The notes beneath the pieces are model-generated. The model searched no databases and was not told where the DNA came from. It was given only the letters and a program-made list of their open reading frames with translations. The position numbers and the translations under genes are program-made. Shown piece by piece: positions 31,645 to 42,622 of a DNA stretch of 64,000 nt. Source of the stretch: Meconema thalassinum (lineage: Eukaryota; Arthropoda; Insecta; Orthoptera; Tettigoniidae); assembly GCA_946902985.2 (NCBI GenBank), contig OX336395.1, forward strand, positions 289,039,065 to 289,103,064, in the 5' to 3' direction. How positions within the stretch are numbered: position 1 is the first letter of the stretch; every line of letters starts with the position of its first letter.

Positions 31645-33080
31645 CAATAGGGATGTAGCCGGAGAAAGTTCGCGCCAGATAGCGCTCGTGTAGTACTGGG
31701 TAAGCGCAAGGCAATCGTCTTATGTTTCTCCCAGTCAGCTGCGAGGAATGTATAAATTGTGTTCGAGTTTTCTAAGCAAAAAGTAAATTATATTTTCTCT
31801 AATTTTACTCCAAGCCTACATTAATTAACTCTATAGGTATATCTCCTAATATATTATGGACGATTTTCAGCGTTTAATCGTTAAACAGCTGCAAAATGAG
31901 CTATGGACCAGAGGCGCTAAAACTAGCGGGAGGAAGGAAGAATTAATACAGCCGTAATAACAAAATTCTAACACGCTTTATTATTCAAATAAAGAATATG
32001 AGTCAGCATGCTTTCTCCTAAAGATTACCATTACTTGACTATTGTAGGCCTATATTGAAAAAGATATTTCCATAAGACTTAAATCATAAATAGAGATTTA
32101 AATATTCACTTGCTTCGATTCATGACTGTTTTTGAGGTTGATAGTTTCTCAATAAGAATCGTTCCCGTACCCCTGGGAAAGGACTTGGGGTTACAATTCT
32201 TTTAAAGTTTGAGAATCCCTGCTTTCGGGCCACGAAACTGTTTCCATTCATCAGACTATGGCTCAAGAATGTAGAAGTCAGTCGTTACCACATTCTCCGT
32301 CGGGCAGGTGGAAGTTGACGATTAATTTTGATTTCAAGAAACCAACCATAATACGTTTGTGACTGTTAATATTGCGACATTTATTCTTGAAGTATTTGTC
32401 CGAGTATTGATGTTTTTGAAAATGGGAGTCAGAAATGTTACATTCACTTCTTCGTGTATATTGACGATTTTTTCCCGTACTTCAATGGAGATGATTTCTG
32501 CAGATTCCGATATAGTAGACTTATCGTGATAATCCGGCAATTTTCTTGTGTATGGCCCCTTCCCTATTTTTGTTGTGTTCGTGGTTCACGGAAAAAGCGA
32601 TGGAACAGCGCCCAGTTTTAATCTTGCTCTCTCACCTTCAAATACAAACGCATAAATTAAGTGGTTGTTATCGAAATGTCTAATCAGTTTATAGGTACAA
32701 AATAGGAATTATTTCCCTTTGTAAATCACACTTATCCAACACAGTTTTCGTGAAGTCATCGGGTTGTAAATGATGGGAACACACTTTAATATATTCGGTC
32801 AGATTTTTCTCACCGAAATTTTGCCTTCTAATAGCACGTAGCCATTTCTTTCTCATTTCTTTATTTTGTGGAAATTGGTGAAACGAAAACGGGCATCACT
32901 GATTTTTGCAAAGGGGAACACTGCAATAGCTCGGCATAGTCACGAAAATAACAACTTAAACAACTTAAATTCGTACATATTAGAGGCATGAGAACACATG
33001 AGACAAATGAAGAGTGCCTCGCGCTTACCCAGTACAACAGCAGTGCGCTCTATTGGAGCTAGTTCTATACATCCCTATTG
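31645..33080 (-). mobile_element. P-like (THAP) DNA transposon relic with inverted ends
   Basis: Ends are CAATAGGGATGTA (31645-31657) and its complement (33068-33080). Subterminal perfect inverted copies of GTACTGGGTAAGCGC lie at 31693-31707 and 33021-33035. Only about 1.4 kb remains, and it encodes a THAP domain on the minus strand. Terminal plus subterminal inverted repeats and a THAP domain fit the P superfamily. I found no convincing 8-bp duplication, so the exact ends are tentative. Confidence 0.6.
32689..32937 (-). pseudogene. THAP zinc-finger domain with one internal stop
   Basis: An 83-codon reading starts MPSYCSVPLCKNQ and, after a TGA at codon 14, continues FHQFPQNKEMRKKWLRAIRR and VCSHHLQPDDF. 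It ends REIIPILYL, the position of the THAP AVPxxF box. The C-x4-C pair, the Trp and the C-x2-H pair (C of VCS, second H) are present. THAP domains bind DNA in P-element transposases and in host regulators. The single stop and the lack of a following catalytic domain mark it as a relic. A shorter frame downstream (32540-32334) may be a coiled-coil remnant. Confidence 0.75.
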
Positions 33081-33124
33081 ATAAACGCCGGATGCGGGAT
33101 GATCGACACTCTCCGATTCAGGTC

Positions 33125-33160
33125 TATCGATAGTATCGATACAAGCGAATTCTATCGATT
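33125..33160. promoter_or_regulatory. Paired DRE motifs (TATCGATA)
   Basis: TATCGATA occurs at 33125-33132 and 33134-33141, with TATCGATT at 33153-33160. TATCGATA is the DREF-binding element of many Drosophila housekeeping promoters. A host promoter nearby is possible, but I find no convincing coding exon around it. Confidence 0.4.
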
Positions 33161-34262
33161 CTGTACGTATCAAATGTATTTAAATATTGGACCATTTATT
33201 TACATTCGTTCGGAATGTTTATTTCTATTCTTTGATCTCTAGCGTTAATGCAGTGCATTATTGTTTCATGATGCAGTGGCAATCATCCGTAGAATTTGTT
33301 AAAACGTATCTATCACTTTCATGACTGGTGACTGCTGTAGTGTGTGCCGTGTGTGCTGATGGAAATCTGCGTAATGTATGCGTTGCATATTTCGAAAAAA
33401 CTGCCTTTTGAACCAGCGACGTTATTATACTTGCGTACCGTGAATAGCGACGATTTCTGGTTCTAATTATGATTCGAAGCAGTGACGACTATTTGGAGTG
33501 TTATTTGACAATGTTAAACTTGTAGGTTATGTGGCCTATGACCAGCGAAGCAACGTATCTAGGCAAGATATATTTGGATTTTCTGGCAACTAGTTTCCAC
33601 GAAACTGTTACAAGTGACCAAGGATATGCATGTTGATATAATATTGTAGTCTTTATTAACCATATAGCCTACTTTTCAGTGGTAGGTTTACAATTCAGGG
33701 CTTTGTGAAAAATAAATTTGTGTTTTCACTTAACAAGAAACTGTCCACAATTATGGAACATCAAGGATTAGTGTTGTGGAGATATTCCGGCTTGTTATTT
33801 CTTTATTATGTTTGCCAAATTATGGATTCGTAAAGCAGAACATAACCTTATGGCTAACTTGTTGGTGAGTACTGAATTTTTAGATATTAAATAAAGCTCC
33901 TTTACAGGAATTTGCTCTTTTATTCATTTTTACTGTTTCACTAGACTCTACCTTCTAATCCAAGAATAATTCTGACATCTTCAGCAGTAGGCTAATATAA
34001 ATTGGGTGCTTGTGACTATACTGGGATTTACAAAAGGTGAATGGTGACGGCTGGCATCTGCTTGTGGGGTGAAGTGAGGAGTAGAGACGAGTGAGGTAAC
34101 GCTCTCCATGGCAACAGCGAGCAGTGTTGCAATGTATGCATACACTTAAAGAAGAACAGTGTTCTACTTTGCCTTGACTCGCCGCTGTCACTAGACCGCC
34201 AGGCAGGGGGTTCTAACTTCCCCAGTACCGGTATTTGTCTCTTCCTGCAGGCCTCTTGGAAT
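33161..34262. other. No gene identified
   Basis: Mixed-composition DNA with a possible splice donor (TTG/GTGAGT, 33864) and no supported frame. It could hold a 5' untranslated exon if the DRE pair is a promoter; this is speculation. Confidence 0.3.
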
Positions 34263-34469
34263 GTTATGACTAGGGCTCGGATTTTAGGTGCTAAAAATCA
34301 GGAAAATATTTATTTTTTATGTATTAAAAATACCTGAAATATGTGACAAAAAAAAATAAAAATATTTAATTATAACTTAGTTTATTAATGTAAATATAAA
34401 CAATATGCAGTACTCGCGAATGCAATTTATGCTATGCCTCACTGACTATTGAAGAATTACAATTCACAT

Positions 34470-35013
34470 CGAGATACATCTTCAGGTTGTCCACCACAAA
34501 TAACCAACGATTATGGCATAAGCTACTAGAAAGGCTTATTCTAAATCGCATTCAAGAGGCCGTTGATCAAATCATCCCCATCGAACAAGGTGGCTTTAGG
34601 AAACAACGGATTTGCTGCGACCAGGTCCTAACATTGACAACTATAGTAGAAGCTGGATTTCAACGAGGTCTAAAATCAGCTGCGGTTTTTGTGGATCTAA
34701 CAGCAGCTTACGACACTGTGTGGAGGGAGGGCTTGATGTCCAAATTTATTGAAATCATCCCATGTCAAAAGTTGGCACTTTTAATGAACAACATGCTCTC
34801 TGACAGGCGTTTTAGGGTGTTCCTGAATGGGCAAACTAGCAGGTGGAGGACATTAAACAATGGCCTACCTCAAGGATCAGTTTTGGCCTCCATTTTGTTT
34901 AATCTATATATTCATGACAGGCCTCACACACATTCCTTGAAAAACCAGTATGCAGACGACCTAGCATTAATTATCGAAAATAAAGACCTTATGAACTGTG
35001 AGAATACCCTAAC
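34470..35013 (+). pseudogene. Jockey-type non-LTR reverse transcriptase, 5' part
   Basis: The frame contains EQGGFRKQRICCDQ, AAVFVDLTAAYDTVWREGL (RT motif A), GLPQGSVLASILFNLYIHD (motif B) and QYADDLAL (motif C, with the two catalytic Asp). The 5' end is truncated near 34470, so endonuclease and ORF1 are missing. At 35013 it is cut by a TA-inserting transposon; it resumes at 36547 in frame after removal of the insert and one TA. The enzyme would perform target-primed reverse transcription. Confidence 0.9.
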
Positions 35014-35654
35014 TATTGTCCGTCCAGAGTTAAGAGTGTACTGTAGCTCTTATGGCAAAAGCGTTGCCACGTCTAGCGAATGTAGAAGGGCAGCTATTAT
35101 ACAGCACTCCACACGAGTAGTACAGCCCGCTGCCGGACAGTATCAGCAAGCTGCTCATCCGGGCGGAATGTCGATCCTTCGCGCCATTATAATCTGCAAC
35201 CTTTTAATATAATTCCCGTAAGAATAACAGATTTGGATTAACAGTTTTTAATAAAGATAAAGACTGAGTTGTTCCCCTAATGAGTGGGGGATCCGAGGAT
35301 AGTAATTGATTTACATAACAATGCTTAGAACGGATTATAAATACTGCGACAATTTACTATTTATTTACATTGGAATTTTCGTTACGTACGGTATGGCTAT
35401 GACAAAACAAATGACATGAAAGCTAACCTGAGTCATCCGTTAGATACGGATCGAGTTTAATACGTAATATGGCAATATATTCTCCAAGGTCAGCCTAGGT
35501 CAGTGACAGGATACAAATCATCTGTCGCAGCGACACCTACACAGATCCCAGTGAGTCACTTTTATCTGCAGAGGCGAGGAGAGTACCCGGAAATAACAAG
35601 TAATTTTGTTCTTATCATATGATAGTTCACATATTATTACACGCGTAGATGAAA

Positions 35655-35880
35655 GATTTTTTTTACAAGTAGCTTTACGTCGCACCGACACAGATATGTC
35701 TTATGGCGACGATGGGACAGAAAAGGGCTAGGGGTGGGAAGGAAGTGGCCGTGACCTTAATTAAGGTACAGCCGCAGCATTTGCCTGGTGTGAAAATGGA
35801 AAACCACGGAAAACCATCTTCACGGCTGCCGACAGAGGGGTTCAAACCCACTATCTCCCGAATACTGGATACTGGCCGCA
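35655..35880 (-). mobile_element. tRNA-derived SINE inside the TA element
   Basis: On the minus strand a B box (GGTTTGAACCC) near 35850 is followed by CTGTCGGCAGCCGTGAAGAT, CCAGGCAAATGCTGCGG, CTTAATTAAGGTCACGG and CTGTGTCGGTGCGACGTAAA, ending in an A tail (T run at 35657-35664). The 5' A-box part seems lost. Confidence 0.85.
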
Positions 35881-35921
35881 CTTAAGTGAATGGGAAGTTG
35901 TCATACCAGAGACTGGGAAAT

Positions 35922-36143
35922 TCATAAGTTAAAACACGACACAATTATGTATAACACTGCAATCTTACCTCCAGACAACGTTCTTGAAACGCCGCATGCT
36001 TCAGCAGTTTCTCTCGCAGTCCAGTCCACACTTTTCTCCTGATTCTTGGTCTTTATATTATTGTAGACGTTACAAACTATCTGTAGTTCTCTACGACTTA
36101 AAATTTCCCCAGGTTTACGTTTCGCAAACGGAACATCAGCCAT
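35922..36143 (-). pseudogene. Transposase N-terminal helix-turn-helix remnant
   Basis: The 73-aa frame reads ILSRRELQIVCNVYNNIKTK and later RETAEACGVSRT, a pattern like the DNA-binding start of IS630/mariner-type transposases, in which a helix ending GVS precedes a turn. The catalytic part is absent. It lies close to one inverted end as expected. Confidence 0.55.
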
Positions 36144-36546
36144 ATCTTTAATGCCACTTACTTATACCTAAATCACAATTATGTTTATATTACACAAAAC
36201 GATCCTTTCACTTCAACACTGTTTCAAATATCTTGGAGAGAACTGGACTCGTGCGTTCAGTGTAGAGCCAAGACACGTACTACAGCGTGCGCGCTGTTCC
36301 ATCCAGCGCGCACACACTGCTGTCAGATACATTACAAAATCATGTTGCATATCAAGAATGTAAGAATTACATATAATTAAATGAATGCTGAGGATCATGT
36401 TCTCTCCACCCATGACCATTAACCTATTAAATGACATAGCGAAAATCCAGTTTTAAAGACTTCGAAATCATCAATTCTGGGAGAGTCCGCTAAATGTAAA
36501 AGCCCATAAGAGCCCGTAGTACACTCTTAACTCTGGACGGACAATA

Positions 36547-37514
36547 GTGATCTGACGAAACTGAGTGATTACTTCCATAAATGGAGACTTCAACCCAACC
36601 CAAACAAGACTGAGGTTACTGCATTCCATCTAAATAATAAAGAAGCCCAAAGGAAGCTGCATGTTACTTTTGACGGAATCGAAGTACCCCATAACTACAA
36701 TCCAAAATATCTTGGAATCACTCTGGATCGGTCCTTGGCATTCAAACAACAGTACATCAAGTTATCGAAGAAACTTGGCTCGAGAGTGAATCTACTTCGC
36801 AAGATTGCCGGAAGCAGCTGGGGAGCAGACGCTAAAACTCTACGTTCTGCTGCACTCGCTCTCGTGTATTCTGCTGGTGAATACTGTGCCCCTGTATGAG
36901 AAAACAGTGCTCATACCACCAAGATTGATGTGCAACTCAATGAGGCCATGAGAGTCATCACTGGTACTGTTAAATCTACTCCCACACAATGGCTACCAAT
37001 CCTAGCTAATATCGCTCCGCAAGATCTAAGGATGAAAGCAGCTAAGGTAAGCTTGCTCAAGAAGACCACTTCTGATAAGAACTCGCTGTTGTATGTTGCC
37101 CTGCAAGATCCACCAACAACACGTCTGAAATCACGCAAGCCACCCTGGGTTGATTTAGAAGATATCAATTCTTTCAACATGACCTCCAAGTGGCAGCAAC
37201 GTTGGAACGAGCATCCACCCTACAATGCTCACCTGGTTAAAGATCCTACAAAGAAGGTAGAGGGATTCCAACTTCCACGCCAAACCTGGTCGAAGCTGAA
37301 CCGCATTAGACCAGGTCAAGGAAGGTGTGGTCACACTTTGAAGAAATGGGGTTTCCGTACATCTGCTGCCTGTGACTGTGGAGTGGAGGACCAAACTATA
37401 AAACACATTGTTCAGGAGTGCCCACTCCGTGCATTTGATGGTGGTCTGAAGACTCTACACCAAGTGACACCAAGTGCTCTGGAATGGTTGTCAAATTTGG
37501 ACATTTCAATTTAA
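36547..37514 (+). pseudogene. Jockey-type reverse transcriptase, 3' part with Cys/His end
   Basis: The first frame gives DLTKLSDYFHKWRLQPNPNK, then YLGITLDRSLAFKQQY (thumb region), and stops after YSAGEYCAPV at 36898. The next segment, 36930-37514, continues with LNEAMRVITGT, GRCGHTLKKWGF and CDCGVEDQTIKHIVQECPL. It closes with a Leu-rich tail. A TGA interrupts the two. A TA microsatellite (37552-37580) follows and may be the element tail. Confidence 0.88.
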
Positions 37515-37549
37515 ATAATTGTAAACTTTTGTGTACTTGTACAACCATA

Positions 37550-37551
<2 letters not shown>

Positions 37552-37580
<29 letters not shown>
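37552..37580. repeat. (TA)n microsatellite
   Basis: About 29 bp of TA follows the 3' end of the Jockey-type element. Confidence 0.9.
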
Positions 37581-37584
<4 letters not shown>

Positions 37585-37594
37585 GAAACACTCC

Positions 37595-37756
37595 TTCTGA
37601 AGGCGTGAAACTGCGGCAATATATTTCTTGCCCTTGATGTGTTTTGTAACTTGAGATCGCTGTTTAGCCTTGATTGCTTTCCCACATGGTTGGCAGAACA
37701 GAACGCCCCCATCAGAAGTAAAATTATCTCTAAATTCTGCAACATACTGCTGCAGA
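37595..37756 (-). pseudogene. BED-type zinc finger of a hAT transposase
   Basis: Minus-strand reading gives LQQYVAEFRDNFTSDGGVLF, then CQPCGKAIKAK and SQVTKHIKGKKY. The C-x2-C pair and first His fit a BED finger; the final His is Tyr, so metal binding is likely lost. It sits near the right end, as expected for a minus-strand hAT. Confidence 0.75.
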
Positions 37757-38220
37757 CGATAACTTGTAGTTGCTTTTACTTTAGGTATCGTAGAACTGTC
37801 TTACACTTCATAGTGCCAGAAATGAACTGCATGTGAGTGACACTGGTTCTAGATAGCGGGACAGGGGAATGTCTAGCACGAGGTGCAATATGGCTATGGA
37901 CAAGGAAATTCCCTGCTTCCACAGTGAGTGACACGGGGTGACAAGTTAAAAATAACACAGTTACATGCTGACATACGCTCTGCATGAAGATTAGATAGCT
38001 CACAGGTTCTTCCCCCGTTGAATTAACACAGAACAAAAATGCAATAAACTGAAAGATCAAGCATACTGATCTTTAAAAATATAAATATTGTGTATTTTTA
38101 TGTGCTAATAAGTGTATAGTAGGAATTTATGTATTTATAGGAAAAAAATGCTTAAAATATGTATTTAAACTTACATACAAAAATATTTATTTACCTAAAA
38201 ATCTGAGCCCTAGTTATGAG

Positions 38221-38990
38221 TCATGACCTGTCTCAGTGGCAACGCAGCATTTCCCCATGTGCTGGCTTTGACAGACGTCAGCGTTCATTATTGGTAATGC
38301 AGAGTATAGTGATGAATTGCTATTTCTGCCCATACATTCGTGTAAGTTTTCCATGTGGATCGTAGTAGCTTGATACATGGATCTTGTCTTGTGCATTTCT
38401 AATGTTTTGTGTTGCAGCCTATACTACCAATATCATGAGAAACATTCATTATTAAATGATTGTCTGGGAGGGCTCATGTAGGTTGTTCCCTACCGGTAGT
38501 TAAACATTTTTTCGCCCTCGGGAGTGTTGGTCGTTTCTGAAAAGTGATAGATCCAAAGTAATGCAGCTATACTCTGTGAGCTGCCTGAATAGGATTGACA
38601 TTTAGCCGCAAATTCCACGTCAGTCATCACCCCTCTGCCTCTTGACTGATCCATGTTCGCATAGTTGATGTCATAATACTCTGCGTTGCAATATTACAGC
38701 CTACGTGCTTGAGTGCCTGGCCAGCTGTATCTCTGGCTTGTACGGTTTGGTAACCTCGTTCTCAGACCACATGGCGAGGCGAAAATGTCAATCCCATTAT
38801 GGTAGCTCACAGAGTATGGATGAAGTTGGCAGTGTCAGCAAAACATTGAAATAAAAGGCCTACCTATGAAAGTTTGATGCTTTTCAGTCGGTCAACAAGA
38901 GTTTTTCCCAAAAGAGATGGGTTATTCCCTAACATTCATGTTGATACCTTCCAGATTATCTACAGAGTCTGAAGTAACAGGTATATCTGC
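38221..38990. repeat. Unassigned DNA with a 250-bp inverted-repeat segment
   Basis: ATACTCTGTGAGCT (38569-38582) is repeated inverted at 38804-38817. The 250 bp between could be a small MITE. No duplication is clear and no gene is seen in the rest. Confidence 0.35.
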
Positions 38991-39059
38991 CTAGTAAAAA
39001 TTCAGACTTTCACGACCGGCGTTGAAATAGGAATATCTGTTTCGCGGGCTTATAGGCCG

Positions 39060-39112
39060 TGTTCTAAGGACATTTTGTTGTCCTGACGTTTCGCTGAAAA
39101 CTACGTTCAGCA
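39060..39112 (-). ncRNA. Hammerhead-ribozyme-like motif of the Penelope-like element (degenerate)
   Basis: Downstream of the Penelope-like gene on the minus strand: GCTGAA/TTCAGC stem, GAAAC box, then AGGAC...GTCCT stem. The CTGATGA box is damaged (TGTGATCAT). Penelope-like elements are known to carry hammerhead motifs in their terminal repeats, which supports the reading. Confidence 0.45.
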
Positions 39113-39226
39113 TGATCACAGGTTACATTAAGCGAGGTAAAACAAGTAAACAGAAGATATATAAATAGTCAACAATCCACACATAGAGGCTACCATAGCA
39201 ACGGCGTACCACATAAAAGTAATGCA

Positions 39227-40528
39227 TCAAGGACAGGGCTGCTCTTCTGTTGCTTCTTCTCGTCTACGACGGTCAATGAGGGCAGGCTTGAGAGGATTAA
39301 GGACTGGAAGCCAAGCTCTGTTCACACGTTCTGCTTCCTCATTAAGATTGAAGCTGTTAGTATGCTTCAGTATTTCAATGGCCTCCCTTTGAAGCCTGGC
39401 ATGATAAGACACCGTGGTGGATAGAACTTCGGTATCTCCATATCTTATGTCTTGACCTGCGAGTAGGGAGTGTGCTGCAACAGCGGATTTATCTGTTTGT
39501 CCCAGCCGGCTGTGTCGTTCGTGTTCGTTGAGGCGAGTGGCAATACTTCTTTTCGTTGTTCCAATATATACTTGGCCACAATCACACGGGATTGTATAAA
39601 CCCCTGCCGCGGTATGAGGATGTCGCTTATCTTTAGCGGACCTAAACATGTCCTTAATTTTCTCGTAGGCCTGTATATGGTCTTTATATCATGGGACTCG
39701 AGTAGCCTCCCTATTCTGTCCGTGACCTTTTTTATACATGGAAGGAAAGCTCCAGCCAGGGGCTGCTTGTCTCCAATTACCCTTGTAGTTGGACGTCTTG
39801 GATGGAGTGCTCGCTGGATATCATTCTGGCTGTACCCATTGGCGCGTAGGGCCTCGTTGAGGTGTTTAATTTCTTGGTTTGGCACTGCTTTTCACAAATT
39901 CTTTTCGCGCCGTCAGCCAGTGTTTTTATCACTCCGTATTTCTGTCGTGGGTGGTGGTTGGACGTCTTATGTAAATATCGGTCAGTATGGGTCGGCTTAC
40001 GGTAAACTGCATGTCCCAAGGTTAGATCAGCGGTCTTCGTTACCATAACGTCGAGAAAAGCGATTTTCTGTTCATTCTCTAACTCCATGGTAAACTGAAT
40101 GTTAGAGTTCAGGCTGTTAAGATGTAGTAAAACAGATTTGATTGATCTTTACCATGGCCCCATATTACAAAAGTATCGTCCACGAATCTTAGCCACATCT
40201 TAGGTTTCAAAGGAGTGGTCTCGAGTGCTATTTGTTCAACTTTTTCCTTGAAGAAATTCGCGATCACCGGACTCAGGGGACTGCTCATGGCGACCCCATC
40301 AATTTGTTCATAGAAATCACCTTTCCACAGGAAGTAGCTAGCGGTGAGGCAGTTGCGGAATAAGGCGGCGATATCATCTGGAAAAATCCGTGCGATGTAC
40401 TCCAGGGCTGCCTTTATAGGTACTTTCGTGAAAAGAGAGACCACGTCAAAACTGACTAGTAAGTCACCAGCTTCTAGTTGAATAGTTTTCAATTTTTCAA
40501 TAAAATGGCCGGAATCTTTGACGTACGA
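39227..40528 (-). pseudogene. Penelope-like element: reverse transcriptase plus GIY-YIG endonuclease, frameshifted
   Basis: Reading from 40528 down: SYVKDSGHFIEKL, then DLLVSFDVVSLFTKVPI, GVAMSSPLSPVIANFF and FVDDTFVIWGHG, the core Penelope RT motifs with catalytic DD. A frame change near 40105 leads to FLDVMVTKTADLTLGHAVYR and KPTHTDRYLHKTSNHHP. Another leads to the linker GAFLPCIKKVTDRIGRLL. A third leads to GVYTIPCDCGQVYIGTTKR, the GIY-YIG nuclease, which ends at 39227. The order RT-linker-nuclease is that of a canonical element, truncated at its N terminus where a Jockey-type fragment abuts (about 40530). At least three frameshifts make it inactive. Confidence 0.92.
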
Positions 40529-40529
40529 C

Positions 40530-41290
40530 TGTGTTCACCTTAGGACCTCGGTGCAGATCTAACCGAATTTCCGGACCCAGGACTTGCCACGGAGGCATCT
40601 CGCTAGATGCCCGGATCATACAGGGACCTACAGCCACTCCTATTTCAGTACACGAGCTATCAAGTCTAATACCATCCGGCCGAATGGCACGAGGCTGGTT
40701 GGCGTACCCCTGGTGGTTTTGGGTACCAAAGAGAGCTTAATAGGTCGGGTGTTGCGGCATTTGACGCACATTGGCAGCATATGTTGGCGTATATAATTTA
40801 AAGGTGGAACACCCGATTCGGCGAGTAGGCTGAGTATCGGGCAGGTCCGGAAGGCACCGGTAGCCAGCCTAACGCCACTATGGTGGATACTGTCCAGCAT
40901 TATCAAGGTTGCCGGCCTTGCTGAACCGTATGCCACAGAACCATAGTCTAGCCGGTACAGGACGAGGGCTTGGTAGAACCGTAGCAGCACCGCACGGTCA
41001 GCCCCCCCCCCCCCCCCCCCATGTAGTGCCACTATGAAACTTGAGCATGTTCAGTTTCCTGAGACCCGTCATTTTCAATTGCCGTATATGGTGATGCCAC
41101 GTTAATTTGCTGTCAAAATGGAGCCCCAGGAAGCGATAAGTGTCATCCAACGGCAACGCAGCATCCGTGAGATGTAGGGTGTAAATGTAGCTTCCGGAGC
41201 CGACAAAAATGGACGCTGCTGAAAAACGAGCGGTCGTGAGCCCACCTGTCGACCCGGTTGATAGTTAGCTGCAATTGCCGTTCCACAACT
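40530..41290 (-). pseudogene. Second Jockey/I-type non-LTR reverse transcriptase fragment
   Basis: Minus-strand frames give YRFLGLHFDSKLTWHHHIRQ, then after the poly-G insertion LLRFYQALVLYRLDYGSVAY and RLATGAFRTCP, the C-terminal RT region of Jockey/I-type elements. Sequence to about 40535 continues (MPPWQVLGPEIRLDLHRG). It is truncated at both ends, carries frameshifts, and adjoins the Penelope-like element. Confidence 0.8.
41002..41020. repeat. Poly-C run (19 bases) inside the RT fragment
   Basis: A homopolymer interrupts the TWGADRAV-like coding region. It looks like slippage expansion of a short G run; its length is also prone to assembly error. Confidence 0.85.
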
Positions 41291-42618
41291 GCCAGTCAGG
41301 AAAATTGACATTGAAAATTCTGTGGACACCATGGATGTACTACTAGCAAACACATCTGTCATTGCGAGAGCTTGACACCTTGCAAAATAACCTGAAGATC
41401 GTTGGATCTCCCTGTGATAAGGCATATGAATGTGCCAAATGGAAACAAGAGCCACACAAGTGAACCCCTGAACGTTGAAGGACAAATGCTAAAATAATAT
41501 TGAGATAGTTTTTTTTTTAAACTAATTCATTTACCAGTCTAAAATATTTATTTTTGTGGTTGACTGAATGTTGTCTTTCAACATGAGAAATCTGTTTTAC
41601 AGCCAAGAACCAAAATGGCATCTTTTTAATCAGTACATTCAATGTCTTTCTTCTTCTTCTTCTTCTTCTTCTTCTTCTACTTCGCGAATGGCTCACTTAG
41701 GATCACACGGAATCAACATTCTCCAAGCTTTCCTCCTGGCCCAATAGTTCATTTTCACCAATTGTTGTAATCTCCGTCCAGATACGACGTGTTGGTCTCC
41801 TCTCATCTTCCTTAAATCCCCTTGTGTGGACGTTTTTTTTATTACGTCTCTATCCTGAAGATTCGGTCACACCAATCAGAGAGAAAATGCGAGGAAGCAG
41901 ACTCTAGTGGTAAGGACATGTACTACTGGCAAACATATAATTTTGCTCATTTATTTGAGCCATGTCACCTCATAATCGGGGCTGAAGCAAAATGGTTCTG
42001 GGAATTTTTGGTGTGTGGATTGCACTCTACTGTAGGCCTACATAAATCTGAACTCTAAAAACTATGGTTGCCAGGCTTTTGAAGGGAACATTTCTCTTTA
42101 TACCTCTAAAGAAAATCATAAGCAATTTCGAACTTGTTACATGTTGACAACTATAAAAGGTTTTAGTCAAGAAAGTTAGCAGCAAAATAAGACTACAATG
42201 ATGGTGATGAGAATATTGCTGACCTTAAGGCGAGTGACTTATCACGATACAAGGAAATGTGTTTTTGATTTGGGTTTACCTCTCGTTTGAAAGTATCGAG
42301 GGTTTAGTAGTTGTCATCTTAACGCTACTGTATAGCTGTGAAACTTGGACACACTATTGCCGCGATAATCAGATTCAGTTGACAGGCAACTCCCTAGATT
42401 GTTCTCACACCGGTGTTTAAACATATAAAAGCTGACTTGGTTGGTATTTCTGATTGAACCATAACATTTCTTTAATGCTGAGGCACTACTTTCGTGCATC
42501 ATTTAATTCATGAAAGGTAGGTTACTTATTACTGGGAAAAATAACACAGAGGTGAAAATAATTCTTTCCTTTCATTACAGCAAAACACCTACCTATTTCA
42601 TAGCACCATCAGATATAT
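41290..42618. other. No gene seen; CTT microsatellite
   Basis: A TTC/CTT repeat lies at 41648-41680. The frames at 41102-41485 (minus) and 41822-42058 (plus) show no domain. Confidence 0.5.
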
Positions 42619-42622
42619 ATAT

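Larger units (their letters stand above)
35014..36546 (-). mobile_element. IS630/Tc1/mariner-type element with TA duplication
   Basis: The element spans 35016-36544, flanked by TA (35014-35015, 36545-36546). Its inverted ends start TTGTCCGTCCAGAGTTAAGA and match over about 40 bp with a few differences. Removing the element and one TA restores the RT frame exactly (CENTLT-S-DLTKLSDYF). It carries only the start of a transposase plus a SINE, so it is non-autonomous. Confidence 0.85.
34271..38212 (-). mobile_element. hAT-type element containing nested insertions
   Basis: Ends start TAGGGCTC[G/A]GATTTT and are inverted. Flanks GTTATGAC (34263-34270) and GTTATGAG (38213-38220) match at 7 of 8 positions, the hAT duplication length. 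A BED-finger remnant of a hAT transposase lies at 37595-37756 on the minus strand. Most of the interior is a later Jockey-type insertion. The element has lost its catalytic region. Confidence 0.8.
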
